Shown: piece after piece, positions 1-8,973 of the stretch
Numbering within the stretch: position 1 is the first letter of the stretch
How the letters are laid out: every line of letters begins with the position of its first letter
Source of the DNA: Acinetobacter lwoffii
GTDB taxonomy: Bacteria > Pseudomonadota > Gammaproteobacteria > Pseudomonadales > Moraxellaceae
Direction of reading: 5' to 3'
DNA: 49,915 bases
Assembly: GCA_013530545.1 (NCBI GenBank)
Contig: SPVA01000119.1
Span: forward strand, 1 to 49,915
The notes under the pieces: generated by a model
Told to the model about the DNA's origin: nothing
Databases searched by the model: none
What the model saw: the letters and a program-made list of their open reading frames with translations, nothing else
Made by a program: the position numbers and the translations under genes

Positions 1-76
1 AGAATAATGGACGAGGAACTCCAACGAGTCGTTTAAATTCCCCATCATTAAATCGAGTTAAATTTTCATATTTCAT
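1..76 (-). CDS. Transposase N-terminus, IS5-type (partial)
   Basis: An ATG at 74-76 on the minus strand opens a frame of 25 complete codons that continues past the left edge. It begins MKYENLTRF and includes EFKRLVGVPRPLF. This resembles the N-terminal helix-turn-helix segment of OrfA proteins from two-frame IS5-family elements common in Acinetobacter. The family assignment rests on this short stretch and is from memory. No catalytic residues are visible because they lie outside the window. Confidence 0.55.
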   Translation of the reverse strand, partial: MKYENLTRFNDGEFKRLVGVPRPLF

Positions 77-116
77 GGGGCTAGTATAAACAATTTTTTA
101 CTTTCGCAAGAGATCT
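1..116 (-). mobile_element. Edge of an IS5-type insertion sequence (partial)
   Basis: The first bases hold the 5' end of a transposase-like reading frame on the minus strand, running off the left edge. They are followed by a short non-coding tip with the minus-strand sequence AGATCTCTTGCGAAAGT, which looks like a terminal inverted repeat. The outer boundary is set near 112-118 by eye; the other end is outside the window, so neither the repeat nor a target duplication can be confirmed. The element lies about 130 bases upstream of putP and is transcribed away from it. Confidence 0.55.
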
Positions 117-204
117 AATAGACATACATAAAAGCTGTGTAATTGTTACAGAGTGTAATTTTTAAACCATGCTTGAATCACCTCCTTGCGATCTCAGTAC
201 AAAA

Positions 205-224
205 AATCATCTTGGACGATGATT
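205..224. promoter_or_regulatory. Inverted repeat in the putP leader
   Basis: A perfect 7-base inverted repeat, AATCATC-TTGGAC-GATGATT, ends 25 bases before the putP start codon. It could be an operator for a dimeric regulator, possibly the neighbouring Lrp-type protein, or a hairpin in the putP 5' leader. The repeat is read directly; any function is inference. Confidence 0.35.
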
Positions 225-249
225 TCCATATTTACAGGATGACCTGCCT

Positions 250-1758
250 ATGACTTATTTAAACCCCACCCTGATTACCTTCATGTTTTATATTATCGCC
301 ATGATTGCAATCGGTTTATATGCTTATCGTGCCACCTCCAATTTTGACGAATATATTCTAGGTGGACGGAGTCTGGGCAGTGTCGTCACTGCACTTTCGG
401 CGGGCGCATCGGATATGAGTGGCTGGCTGTTGATGGGTCTTCCAGGAGCCATTTACTTGTCTGGTCTGTCAGAAGTCTGGATTGCGATCGGTTTGATTAT
501 CGGTGCATGGCTGAACTGGTTACTGGTGGCAGGTCGACTGCGCGCCCATACTGAATATCAGAACAATGCTCTAACCTTGCCGGATTATTTCACTAGCCGT
601 TTTTCCGACCGTAAACGCATTTTACGGGTCTTGTCTGCCCTGGTGATTCTAGTGTTCTTTGCGATTTATTGTGCCTCAGGCATGGTCGCAGGTGCACGAC
701 TGTTTGAAAGCCTGTTTGGCTGGGATTACACCACAGCGCTTGTGATTGGTGCGATGGCGACGATTCTTTATGTTTGTATTGGTGGCTTTTTGGCGATCAG
801 CTGGACAGATACATTCCAAGCCGGTTTGATGATTTTTGCCTTATTGCTGACTCCGATCATTACCTTCTTGGCTCTGGGCGACAACAGCCAGCAAGTGAGT
901 ATCATCCTTGAATCGGCTCGCCCACATGCTTCAAGCATGCTTGAAGGTTTAAGCACCGTTGCGATTATTTCCAGTCTGGCTTGGGGCTTGGGTTATTTTG
1001 GTCAGCCGCATATTCTGGTGCGTTTTATGGCAGCAGATTCGGTCAAAACCATTCCTGCTGCACGCCGTATTGGCATGACCTGGATGATTCTATGCCTAGG
1101 CGGTGCAGTGGCTGCCGGTTATATCGGTATTGCCTACTTCAGTTTCAATCCCGCATTGGCTTCGGTGGTGAATCAAAACCCTGAAACGGTATTTATGGAG
1201 TTGACCAAAATCCTGTTTAATCCATGGATTGCCGGAATCATTCTGGCTGCTATCTTGGCGGCAATTATGAGCACCTTGAGCTGTCAGCTTCTGGTCTGCT
1301 CAACCACCCTGACCGAAGATTTATATAAGAGTTTCCTGCGTAAAAATGCTTCACAAAAAGAACTGATCTGGGTCGGTCGCGGCATGGTCTTGGTGATTGC
1401 CCTAATTGCCATTTCACTGGCGATTAATCCGAACAGTAAGGTTTTGGGTCTGGTGGCTTATGCCTGGGCGGGCTTTGGTGCTGCATTTGGCCCGCTGATT
1501 ATCTTGTCGCTATTCTGGAAACGAATGACCCTCAACGGCGCAATTGTGGGTATGGTGGTTGGTGCCATGACTGTAATTGTCTGGAAAAATTATATGGGTG
1601 ATACCGGTCTGTATGAGATCATTCCAGGCTTTATTCTGGCCACCCTCAGCATTATCATCGTCAGCCTGCTGGATAAAGCACCGAGTGCTGATGTGGTCAA
1701 ACGCTTTGAAATGGCTAAAGCCGAGTATCAAAAAGAAATGGCAGAAATGAAAAAATAA
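250..1758 (+). CDS. putP: Sodium/proline symporter PutP
   Basis: This is a sodium:solute symporter of the SSS family that imports proline across the inner membrane with Na+. At 502 residues it matches the usual PutP length and is almost entirely hydrophobic, with about 13 predicted membrane segments. The segment SAGASDMSGWLLMGLPGA at about residues 50-67 places Asp55 and Ser57 at the positions of the Na+-coordination residues known in the E. coli protein. It stands next to putA and its likely regulator, so uptake and catabolism are grouped as elsewhere. It has its own promoter region and ends at a strong hairpin shared with the convergent regulator gene. An SSS paralogue for another substrate is the only alternative, made unlikely by context. 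Confidence 0.95.
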   Translation: MTYLNPTLITFMFYIIAMIAIGLYAYRATSNFDEYILGGRSLGSVVTALSAGASDMSGWLLMGLPGAIYLSGLSEVWIAIGLIIGAWLNWLLVAGRLRAHTEYQNNALTLPDYFTSRFSDRKRILRVLSALVILVFFAIYCASGMVAGARLFESLFGWDYTTALVIGAMATILYVCIGGFLAISWTDTFQAGLMIFALLLTPIITFLALGDNSQQVSIILESARPHASSMLEGLSTVAIISSLAWGLGYFGQPHILVRFMAADSVKTIPAARRIGMTWMILCLGGAVAAGYIGIAYFSFNPALASVVNQNPETVFMELTKILFNPWIAGIILAAILAAIMSTLSCQLLVCSTTLTEDLYKSFLRKNASQKELIWVGRGMVLVIALIAISLAINPNSKVLGLVAYAWAGFGAAFGPLIILSLFWKRMTLNGAIVGMVVGAMTVIVWKNYMGDTGLYEIIPGFILATLSIIIVSLLDKAPSADVVKRFEMAKAEYQKEMAEMKK

Positions 1759-1774
1759 TCACCTTTTTTCTTGC

Positions 1775-1806
1775 ACATAAAAGGGACTTAATCGTCCCTT
1801 TTATGT
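1775..1806. terminator. Bidirectional terminator between putP and the Lrp-type gene
   Basis: A perfect 13-base inverted repeat ACATAAAAGGGAC-(6)-GTCCCTTTTATGT lies between two convergent genes. T-rich and A-rich arms on the two sides suit termination of both transcripts. Confidence 0.75.
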
Positions 1807-1837
1807 TTCTTAGATTCACAAATGAAGTTCTTGAAAA

Positions 1838-2332
1838 TTACTTGGCTTTTCCCGGCATTTTCAGATGGATCTGCTGACTTTCTTTAATCACTTCCATCAC
1901 CGGATAACTGCGCGTTTCTTTAATTCCGGGCAATTGCCACAAGATCTGACCAGAGATTTTCCGGAACTCATCCATATTGGCACAGCGGATTTTTACCACG
2001 AAATCGAAGCCGCCACTGATCATATGACACTCGATAATTTCAGGAATCTGCCGCACAGCATGGGAAAATTCATCTAAAACATTCGGCGTGGTTTTATCCA
2101 ATAAAATTTCAACAAAGACCACAAAACCATTATTCAACATGACTGGATTGAGGCGCGCTTCATAGCCCACAATAAAACCTTCCCGGGTCAGCTTTTGTAC
2201 ACGCGCCAAGGCTGCTGTAGGCGACAAATTGACCAGTTCAGCCAGTTTGATATTGGACAGCTTGGCATCGGATTGCAATAAACCCAGTATACGAATATCT
2301 ATACGGTCAAGGTTCAAATAAGGACTTGGCAT
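1838..2332 (-). CDS. Lrp/AsnC-family regulator, probable proline-responsive activator of putA
   Basis: The 164-residue protein has an N-terminal winged helix-turn-helix (about residues 8-60; LDRIDIRILGLLQSDAKLS and the recognition region LSPTAALARVQKL), followed by a RAM/AsnC effector-binding domain. This is the standard Lrp/AsnC layout and length. It is transcribed divergently from putA with 118 bases between start codons, the position used by PutR/BkdR-like proline-responsive regulators in other bacteria. Its neighbour PutA lacks its own DNA-binding domain, which supports regulation of putA, and perhaps putP, by this protein with proline as effector. The target genes and ligand are inferred from position only. 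Confidence 0.88.
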   Translation of the reverse strand: MPSPYLNLDRIDIRILGLLQSDAKLSNIKLAELVNLSPTAALARVQKLTREGFIVGYEARLNPVMLNNGFVVFVEILLDKTTPNVLDEFSHAVRQIPEIIECHMISGGFDFVVKIRCANMDEFRKISGQILWQLPGIKETRSYPVMEVIKESQQIHLKMPGKAK

Positions 2333-2370
2333 TAGAATTATTCTCTAAAAAAAGCGAAAACTATAGTGAG

Positions 2371-2385
2371 ATATTCGTCAAATAT
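2371..2385. promoter_or_regulatory. Candidate Lrp-type operator between the regulator and putA
   Basis: ATATT-CGTCA-AATAT forms a 15-base AT-rich palindrome midway between the divergent start codons. This is the size and base composition expected of an Lrp-family binding site. A -10-like TATAGAT lies 20 bases further towards putA. Function is inferred. Confidence 0.4.
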
Positions 2386-2450
2386 TCTGTGATTATAGAT
2401 TAAAACTCATTCACCTCAAAGAACTGATTGACGCAGTACAGGAAGTCACT

Positions 2451-5400
2451 ATGCCAACCACTCTCCGCCCAGATTCCATTTTAGATGCGGCCCAGCATTC
2501 GAACTATATTGCTGAATTTAAACATAAAAACCAATACGAAGAACGGATTAATACGGCATGGCGTCGTGCTGAAACGGATTGCGTCGAAGAGTTATTGGCC
2601 CATAGTGAAATTTCTTCCGAGATGAGTGACAAGATTCAGGCGCTTGCCTTTGATCTCGCACATTCCTTACGTGAACGCAAAAGTTCCACTGGGAAAGCCG
2701 GTATTGTCCAAGGCTTATTGCAGGAATTTTCTTTATCTTCTCAGGAAGGCATTGCCCTGATGTGTCTGGCAGAAGCCTTGCTGCGGATTCCGGACAAAGC
2801 CACACGTGACCTGCTGATCCGTGACAAAATCAATCAAGGCAACTGGAAAGAACATTTGGGCCAGAGCCAGCTGATGTTTGTGAATGCGGCAGCCTGGGGA
2901 TTGATGCTGACCGGCAAGCTGATGGAAACCCCGCAGCAAAAAAGCCTGTCTAGCTTGTTGACCGGTCTTTTGGCACGCAGTGGCCGCGGGATTATCCGTA
3001 AGGCTGTCGATGTTGCCATGCGCATGATGGGCGAGCAGTTTGTTACGGGTGAAACCATTGATGAAGCCCTGAAAAATGCGGAGCTGCTGGAAGAAAAAGG
3101 CTTCCGCTACTCCTATGACATGCTGGGTGAAGCAGCACTGACCGATCCGGATGCTGAACGTTATTATCAAGATTATCAGCAAGCCATTCATGCCATTGGT
3201 CAATCTTCGCAGAATAAAGATGTTTATGATGGTCCTGGCATTTCTATCAAGCTCTCTGCGCTACATCCACGTTATCAGCGTTCACAAATGGATCGCGTGC
3301 ATGATGAGCTCTATGCAAAAGTACTTAAACTCGCGGTCTTGGCCAAGCAGTACAATATTGGTTTAAATATCGATGCTGAAGAAAGCGATCGCCTTGAGAT
3401 TTCGCTAGAACTGTTAGAACGTCTGTGTTTTGAACCGCAATTGCAGGACTGGAAAGGCATTGGCTTTGTAATTCAGGCTTATCAGAAACGCTGCTTCTAT
3501 GTGGTGGATTACATCATTGATCTGGCGAAGCGCAGCCAGAAACGCCTGATGATTCGTCTGGTCAAAGGCGCGTATTGGGATAGCGAAATCAAAAAGGCCC
3601 AGATTGATGGAATGTCGGATTATCCCGTATTTACCCGCAAGGTTCATACCGATCTATCTTATATCGCCTGTGCGCGTAAGCTGTTGGCTGAACCGGATTA
3701 TATCTACCCGCAATTTGCCACACACAATGCACAAACGGTAGCGACGATCTATCAACTGGCGCAACCTGAGCAGTATTATGCCGGCCAATATGAGTTCCAA
3801 TGTCTGCATGGCATGGGCGAACCACTGTATGAAAATGTCGTGGGCGATCCATCGAAAAATAAACTCGGTGTACCATGCCGGATCTATGCGCCAGTCGGCA
3901 ATCATGAAACCTTGCTGGCTTATCTGGTGCGCCGCTTACTGGAAAATGGTGCCAATACCTCCTTTGTCAATCGTATTGCTGACAAAACCTTGAAAATTGA
4001 AGATTTGATTGAAAATCCACAGCAAACCATTTTAAAGGCATCAAAACAAGAAGGCGTGATGGGTGCCAAGCATCCCCAGATTCCCTATCCGCAAGATCTT
4101 TATACCGATGCACGATTGAACTCTTCAGGACTCGATTTGGCCAATGATGCTGAACTCAGTATTTTAAATGAAGTCGCATCCAGTCTGGCAAATACGCAAT
4201 TTCAGTCAGCTGCTATGGGAACGGCATTTAGCAGCGTGGATACGCCCCATGCAGTTCCAGTGATCAATCCAGCACACCATCAGGATGTGGTCGGCACAGT
4301 CTATGAAGCAACTTCTGAACAGGCCGAAATTGCACTCACTCAAGCAGTTAATGCACAAAGTTTCTGGGTCAATCTGCCAAAAAATGAGCGTGCTGCCTGC
4401 CTGAATAAAGCCGCAGAACTGATGGAACAGCGTTTGCTTCCGCTCATGGTTCTTCTTTCTCGCGAAGCAGGTAAAACCTATGCCAATGCGATTGCCGAAG
4501 TACGTGAGGCGGTAGATTTCTTGCGTTACTATGCAGCTCAAGTTTTGGATCTCAGTGACAATGTACAGATCCAGCCTTTAGGCACCGTGCTGTGTATCAG
4601 TCCATGGAACTTCCCGCTGGCGATTTTTACCGGTCAGATTTCAGCAGCGCTGGTCGCTGGCAATACCGTGATTGCCAAACCGGCTGAACAAACACCGCTC
4701 ATTGCAGCACAAGCCGTACAGATTTTATGGGAAGCCGGCATTCCGCAGGATGTGTTACAGCTATTGCCGGGCCGTGGTGAAACCATTGGTGCACAGCTCA
4801 GTGCAGATCCACGTATTCAGGGCATCATGTTTACCGGTTCCACCGAGGTCGCCCAAATTCTACAAAAAACCGTGGCAGAACGAATAAACCAGTTTGGAGA
4901 AAGCGTCACCCTGATTGCTGAAACTGGTGGTCAAAATGCCATGATTGTGGATTCATCTGCATTGACTGAACAGGTGGTGTTGGATGTTGTGAGCTCTGCC
5001 TATGACAGTGCCGGTCAGCGCTGTTCTGCCCTGCGTGTCCTTTGTGTGCAAGAGGATAATCTGGAGGCTGTTCGCAACATGCTCAAAGGTGCCATGCAAC
5101 AGTTGCGCGTTGGCAATCCGGTCTTGCTGAAAACCGATATTGGTCCAGTGATTGATGCAGAAGCCCAGCAAAATATCCAAAAGCATATTGAGCAGATGCG
5201 CAGCAAAGGTCATACAGTTCATCAATTGATGTTTAATCAGGACCAGACTGAATTAACTCCAGGAACATTCATTGCACCAACCCTGATTGAACTGCCAAAT
5301 CTGGATGATCTGGAACGTGAAGTGTTTGGCCCGGTACTGCATCTGATCAGCTATAAATATGGCGAACTGGAACAGTTGTTAGATCAGATCAACAGCAAGG

Positions 5401-6206
5401 GTTATGGCCTGACCATGGGCTTGCACACGCGTATTGATGAAACCATGCAAACCGTGATTGCACGAGCGGAAGTCGGCAACCTGTATATTAACCGCAATAT
5501 CGTTGGTGCGGTCGTGGGCGTCCAGCCTTTTGGTGGTGAAGGTCTGTCCGGCACCGGCCCGAAAGCGGGTGGCCCGTTGTATATCTATCGTTTAATGCAT
5601 CAAGTATCCGAGAAAAAACTGGCTCAGCCTTATGCAGCTCAAGCTGAGCCAGCACTTGTTGAACATAAACTTGTTCAGGAGTTTAAAGTCTGGGTAGCTA
5701 AAACTTTCCCAACTTTATCTTTAAAAGCACCTATGCAAATTGCGACTGGTCAAAGCTTTAGCCTGCAAGGTCCAACCGGTGAGGAAAATCAGTACATGAT
5801 CTTGCCACGTGAAAGCGTTCTCTCGTTAGCACATAGGGATCAAGACCAGATTCAGCAAATTCTGGCGATTTTATCGGTTGGCAGTCGTCCTGCGGTACTG
5901 GCAAACAATACTTTTATTCTGAAATATTTACCAACCATGCCAGCCGCGGTTAGCAAGCAATTTAAAGTGGTCCGGGATATTGAAACAGGTGTATTCGAGG
6001 CCATCCTGCATCATGGTGACACTACTGAACTGATTGACTTGCAGAAACGCATTGCAACACGCCAAGGTCCAATTATTGGTATCACCCATTTAACTTCGGG
6101 CAACTATGATATTCCGGTCGAGCGATTTGTGATTGAACGCGCGATCAGTATCAACACGGCGGCGGCAGGCGGCAATGCCAGCTTGATGACGATGGATAAT
6201 CTCTAA
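2451..6206 (+). CDS. putA: Bifunctional proline dehydrogenase / L-glutamate gamma-semialdehyde dehydrogenase PutA
   Basis: PutA oxidises proline to P5C on FAD at the membrane, then glutamate semialdehyde to glutamate with NAD+. The 1251 residues hold, in order, a helical arm, the PRODH barrel (GPGISIKLSALHPRY, RLVKGAYWD, QCLHGMGEPLY, and RRLLENGANTSFVNR around residues 255-510), and the aldehyde dehydrogenase domain (ISPWNFP near 716, FTGSTEVAQ, Glu824 in AETGGQ, catalytic Cys858 in GQRCSALR). A C-terminal ALDH-like domain follows. The Glu-Cys spacing of 34 equals that in E. coli PutA. The protein starts directly with the arm and lacks the N-terminal ribbon-helix-helix repressor domain of the approximately 1320-residue E. 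coli form. It is therefore a purely enzymatic PutA, with control probably from the divergent Lrp-type gene. Confidence 0.97.
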   Translation: MPTTLRPDSILDAAQHSNYIAEFKHKNQYEERINTAWRRAETDCVEELLAHSEISSEMSDKIQALAFDLAHSLRERKSSTGKAGIVQGLLQEFSLSSQEGIALMCLAEALLRIPDKATRDLLIRDKINQGNWKEHLGQSQLMFVNAAAWGLMLTGKLMETPQQKSLSSLLTGLLARSGRGIIRKAVDVAMRMMGEQFVTGETIDEALKNAELLEEKGFRYSYDMLGEAALTDPDAERYYQDYQQAIHAIGQSSQNKDVYDGPGISIKLSALHPRYQRSQMDRVHDELYAKVLKLAVLAKQYNIGLNIDAEESDRLEISLELLERLCFEPQLQDWKGIGFVIQAYQKRCFYVVDYIIDLAKRSQKRLMIRLVKGAYWDSEIKKAQIDGMSDYPVFTRKVHTDLSYIACARKLLAEPDYIYPQFATHNAQTVATIYQLAQPEQYYAGQYEFQCLHGMGEPLYENVVGDPSKNKLGVPCRIYAPVGNHETLLAYLVRRLLENGANTSFVNRIADKTLKIEDLIENPQQTILKASKQEGVMGAKHPQIPYPQDLYTDARLNSSGLDLANDAELSILNEVASSLANTQFQSAAMGTAFSSVDTPHAVPVINPAHHQDVVGTVYEATSEQAEIALTQAVNAQSFWVNLPKNERAACLNKAAELMEQRLLPLMVLLSREAGKTYANAIAEVREAVDFLRYYAAQVLDLSDNVQIQPLGTVLCISPWNFPLAIFTGQISAALVAGNTVIAKPAEQTPLIAAQAVQILWEAGIPQDVLQLLPGRGETIGAQLSADPRIQGIMFTGSTEVAQILQKTVAERINQFGESVTLIAETGGQNAMIVDSSALTEQVVLDVVSSAYDSAGQRCSALRVLCVQEDNLEAVRNMLKGAMQQLRVGNPVLLKTDIGPVIDAEAQQNIQKHIEQMRSKGHTVHQLMFNQDQTELTPGTFIAPTLIELPNLDDLEREVFGPVLHLISYKYGELEQLLDQINSKGYGLTMGLHTRIDETMQTVIARAEVGNLYINRNIVGAVVGVQPFGGEGLSGTGPKAGGPLYIYRLMHQVSEKKLAQPYAAQAEPALVEHKLVQEFKVWVAKTFPTLSLKAPMQIATGQSFSLQGPTGEENQYMILPRESVLSLAHRDQDQIQQILAILSVGSRPAVLANNTFILKYLPTMPAAVSKQFKVVRDIETGVFEAILHHGDTTELIDLQKRIATRQGPIIGITHLTSGNYDIPVERFVIERAISINTAAAGGNASLMTMDNL

Positions 6207-6256
6207 ATCAGTCCAATCATCTCAGCATTTTTAGCTTAAATCTTTCCTCTTTATGG

Positions 6257-6291
6257 CCAAACCTCTCTCCTCAGAAGGTTTGGTCTTTTTT
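6257..6291 (+). terminator. putA terminator
   Basis: CCAAACCT-(11)-AGGTTTGG is followed by a T-rich run, 50 bases after the putA stop codon. Confidence 0.8.
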
Positions 6292-6390
6292 ATGCAGCTT
6301 TTAAAGCGGCTTGACTACAATAGGCTTAGGCAGATCGGCAATTTTTTGCTACCATTTGCGCTTTAAAATATTTGCGATTTCTTACTGCAT

Positions 6391-7473
6391 ATGACTTCAT
6401 CTTATCAGCAACAACTTGAAGCCAAAATTGAACGCATCAGCGCTCAGTTTGCCGAATATCAACCACCTGCTTTAGAAGTATTCCAGTCTCCTGAAAAATA
6501 TTTCCGCATGCGTGCTGAATTCCGGATCTGGCATACTGAAGATGATCTGTTTTATGCCATGTTCGAACGTGACGAAAACAACAATAAAAAAGTGATTCGT
6601 ATTGATGAATTTCCAATTGCAGACCGCAGTATTAATGACTTGATGCCGCAACTACTGGCAGCATTCAAGGCAGATGCCAATCTGGGTCATCGTCTATTTG
6701 AAGTCCATTTTCTGGCGACGTTAAGTGGTCAGGTTCTGGTATCCCTGATTTATCACCGCAAGCTGGATGAAAGCTGGGAACCTGCCGCGAAAGCCCTGGC
6801 GGAAAAGCTGAATATCAAACTGATTGGCCGAAGCCGTGGCCAGAAATTCGTCCTGACTGATGAATATGTGGTGGAAGAGCTATCGGTCTTTGATCGTCGC
6901 TATAAATACAAGCAGATCGAAAGCAGCTTCACTCAGCCGAATGCACAAGTTTGTCAAAAAATGCTGGAATGGGCATGTGATGCAGCGGAACAATCAGATA
7001 AAGATTTGCTGGAACTCTACTGTGGCAATGGGAACTTTACCCTGCCGCTTTCGACCAAATTCCGCCGTGTTTTGGCCACTGAATTAGCCAAATCTTCAGT
7101 TTATGCAGCTGAGTGGAATATTGAGCAGAACCAGATTGAAAATATTCAGGTTGCGCGTCTGTCTGCCGAAGAATTCACTCAAGCCTATAATGGCGAACGT
7201 GTTTTCCGTCGTTTGCAGGAAGCACAAATTGACATTTCGACTTATGATTTTGATACGGTATTTGTCGATCCACCGCGTGCTGGTATTGATGATGAAACGC
7301 TGAAACTGTTACAGCGTTTCCAGCGTATTATTTACATTTCTTGTAATCCAGATACCTTATATGACAATCTGAAACAGTTGTCTCAAACGCATAGAATCAG
7401 CAAGTTCGCCATGTTTGACCAGTTCCCGTATACGCACCATGTTGAGACGGGTGTCTTATTAGAAAAAGTATAA
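6391..7473 (+). CDS. trmA: tRNA (uracil(54)-C5)-methyltransferase TrmA
   Basis: TrmA transfers a methyl group from SAM to U54 of the tRNA T-loop, making ribothymidine. At 360 residues it is close to the E. coli enzyme (366). The SAM-binding motif [10 protein letters not shown], the FVDPPRAG motif and the nucleophile Cys318 in YISCNPDTL are present. The general base Glu352 sits in the C-terminal [11 protein letters not shown]. Both catalytic positions are shifted by six residues relative to E. coli Cys324 and Glu358, which is consistent. It lacks a TRAM domain, as TrmA does, which separates it from RlmC/RlmD. It is monocistronic, with a hairpin terminator right after the gene. Confidence 0.96.
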   Translation: MTSSYQQQLEAKIERISAQFAEYQPPALEVFQSPEKYFRMRAEFRIWHTEDDLFYAMFERDENNNKKVIRIDEFPIADRSINDLMPQLLAAFKADANLGHRLFEVHFLATLSGQVLVSLIYHRKLDESWEPAAKALAEKLNIKLIGRSRGQKFVLTDEYVVEELSVFDRRYKYKQIESSFTQPNAQVCQKMLEWACDAAEQSDKDLLELYCGNGNFTLPLSTKFRRVLATELAKSSVYAAEWNIEQNQIENIQVARLSAEEFTQAYNGERVFRRLQEAQIDISTYDFDTVFVDPPRAGIDDETLKLLQRFQRIIYISCNPDTLYDNLKQLSQTHRISKFAMFDQFPYTHHVETGVLLEKV

Positions 7474-7506
7474 AGAGTTTGTTTCAATTTATTATATTGT
7501 TACAAT

Positions 7507-7536
7507 AATGGAGCTTTTTAAAGCTCCATTTTTTAT
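7507..7536 (+). terminator. trmA terminator
   Basis: AATGGAGCTTT-TT-AAAGCTCCATT is followed by a T-run, 33 bases after the trmA stop. Confidence 0.8.
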
Positions 7537-7716
7537 ATTTAAAATCATATGTTTAATAATAAATATTGACTTGTACAGCAAGAAATATCGTTAGACCTTC
7601 GGGCTTCAATCGGAAATTTTCTAGCCTGACTGCTGCTTTTATCACATAGGTCCTATTGCTTTATTTATTTAATTGGCTATATTTCACTCTATGTTAGGTT
7701 GTTGTATGAAGGCTCT

Positions 7717-7941
7717 ATGAGTTTTTGGCAAAAGTTGTTTTCTAATGAACAACACAATGAACACAAGAATCAAATTGCTTGTGTTGAAAATGATTGCTCT
7801 TGCAAGACAAATGAACAGCTTCTTGAAGCACTTTCTAAAGCCACTGATGAAGAAATCATCATCGGAATTAAAAAGGTTCTGGTATCTCGCGGCTATAGCC
7901 GTAAAGAACTGAATGAACTTCAGCACTTGCCATTGCAGTAA
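7717..7941 (+). CDS. Small hypothetical protein with a cysteine cluster
   Basis: The frame encodes 74 residues starting MSFWQKLFSN. This ATG is preferred over one 18 bases upstream because a GAAGG ribosome-binding site lies just before it. The middle carries ACVENDCSCKT, three cysteines within seven residues that could bind metal or a cofactor or form disulfides. It is followed by a predicted helical tail (EQLLEALSKATDEEIIIGIKK) and the end SRGYSRKELNELQHLPLQ. There is no signal peptide or membrane segment. It is a free-standing gene with its own terminator. I do not recognise the family, and a function cannot be given. Confidence 0.7.
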   Translation: MSFWQKLFSNEQHNEHKNQIACVENDCSCKTNEQLLEALSKATDEEIIIGIKKVLVSRGYSRKELNELQHLPLQ

Positions 7942-7968
7942 TCGGCCAAGGTTACAGCCGTATAAAGA

Positions 7969-7997
7969 AAGCACTTGCGTAGTCAGGTGCTTTTTTT
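7969..7997 (+). terminator. Terminator of the small cysteine-cluster gene
   Basis: AAGCACTT-(8)-AGGTGCTT with a seven-T tail. The remaining bases up to 8302 hold no supported gene; they are AT-rich and presumably contain the promoter of the LRAT-like gene. Confidence 0.75.
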
Positions 7998-8302
7998 ATG
8001 CTTGAAAGTTTATAGTTGAAGGGTTTGGTCTTCTCTATTTCAGCATAGTTTATTAACTCCAACTTTAAAACTTCAGAGATCAGGCAGGAAAACTCTAAAC
8101 AACTCATTTGATCCCCTTTGATTTGAAGAAATGTTAAGGCTTGCTTAGGCTATTTAAAACCTTTATCAGAAGAATATGTTCTAAATTCTGCTTTCTTTAA
8201 ATCCCTTTAAATTTGGCTTAATAACTCTTCAATTCTGATCTGAAACTCAGGCAAGGCATCGATTAATTTAGCAAAACACAGTACACTTCCTATTAAAAGA
8301 CA

Positions 8303-8890
8303 ATGCTTTTTAAATGGCTTAATTCTGATATGCAACAGACTAAACGGTTTCCCATAGGCGCACACCTTATGGTTAAACATTTCGGTTATACCCATCATGG
8401 GATTTACGCCGGACGTGGTCGTGTCATTCATTATTCCGGCTTTGCGCATTTATTCAAGAAACGCCCCATTGAAATCACCTCGATTGAAAAATTCAGTCAT
8501 GGCAAACCGATTCATATGCAGCATTATGATTCGACAAAATATAAAGGTCGTAAAGTAGTACGCCGCATGCGGTCCAGAATGCATGAAAATAACTATCATC
8601 TGATTATTAATAATTGCGAACATTTGTGTACCTGGGCCATTACCGGCGTAGAAAGCAGCCCGCAAGTGATTTATATGATGAATCGTCTGACCACGATTGG
8701 TTATATCAGCTCGATGATGAGTTTTATGAACAGCATGTTCCTGACCCTGACCACCACCAGTTTCGCATTGGCGCTGTACATCAAGAAAAAACTCAGAGAT
8801 AAAGCCAATCTGCGTTTGCAACAATACCGTGAATTGCAAGATCAGGCTAAAACCAAAGTGTCAGACCTGACCAATCTTAAACATCGTTAA
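8303..8890 (+). CDS. LRAT-domain (NlpC/P60-like) protein with C-terminal membrane segment
   Basis: The 195-residue protein carries the signature of the lecithin:retinol acyltransferase-like branch of the NlpC/P60 cysteine-peptidase superfamily. A histidine block YTHHGIYAGRGRVIHYSG lies near residues 32-50, and NNCEHLCTWAITG near residues 100-115 contains the catalytic Cys of the NCEH motif. Such domains act as thiol acyltransferases, phospholipases or peptidases; the bacterial substrates are mostly unknown. A hydrophobic stretch at about residues 140-165 and a basic, coiled-coil-like tail follow, suggesting attachment to the inner membrane. No clear ribosome-binding site decides between the ATG at 8303 and one at 8330. 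It is monocistronic by appearance. Confidence 0.75.
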   Translation: MLFKWLNSDMQQTKRFPIGAHLMVKHFGYTHHGIYAGRGRVIHYSGFAHLFKKRPIEITSIEKFSHGKPIHMQHYDSTKYKGRKVVRRMRSRMHENNYHLIINNCEHLCTWAITGVESSPQVIYMMNRLTTIGYISSMMSFMNSMFLTLTTTSFALALYIKKKLRDKANLRLQQYRELQDQAKTKVSDLTNLKHR

Positions 8891-8973
8891 TTTAAAGCTC
8901 AGCCTGCCGATGATTTTTTGTGAGCAAGAAATTTTAAGTTCGTGTTTTACATTTTGATGATGTTGATAAGGAA

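Noticed and set aside
2733..3203. 156-codon frame on the minus strand inside putA
   Set aside because: It lies wholly within the well-supported PutA PRODH region, has no protein-family character and no ribosome-binding site.
8207..8449. 80-codon frame on the minus strand across the start of the LRAT-like gene
   Set aside because: Its C-terminal part lies in non-coding DNA and looks protein-like, but there is no ribosome-binding site and most of it is antisense to the better-supported gene.
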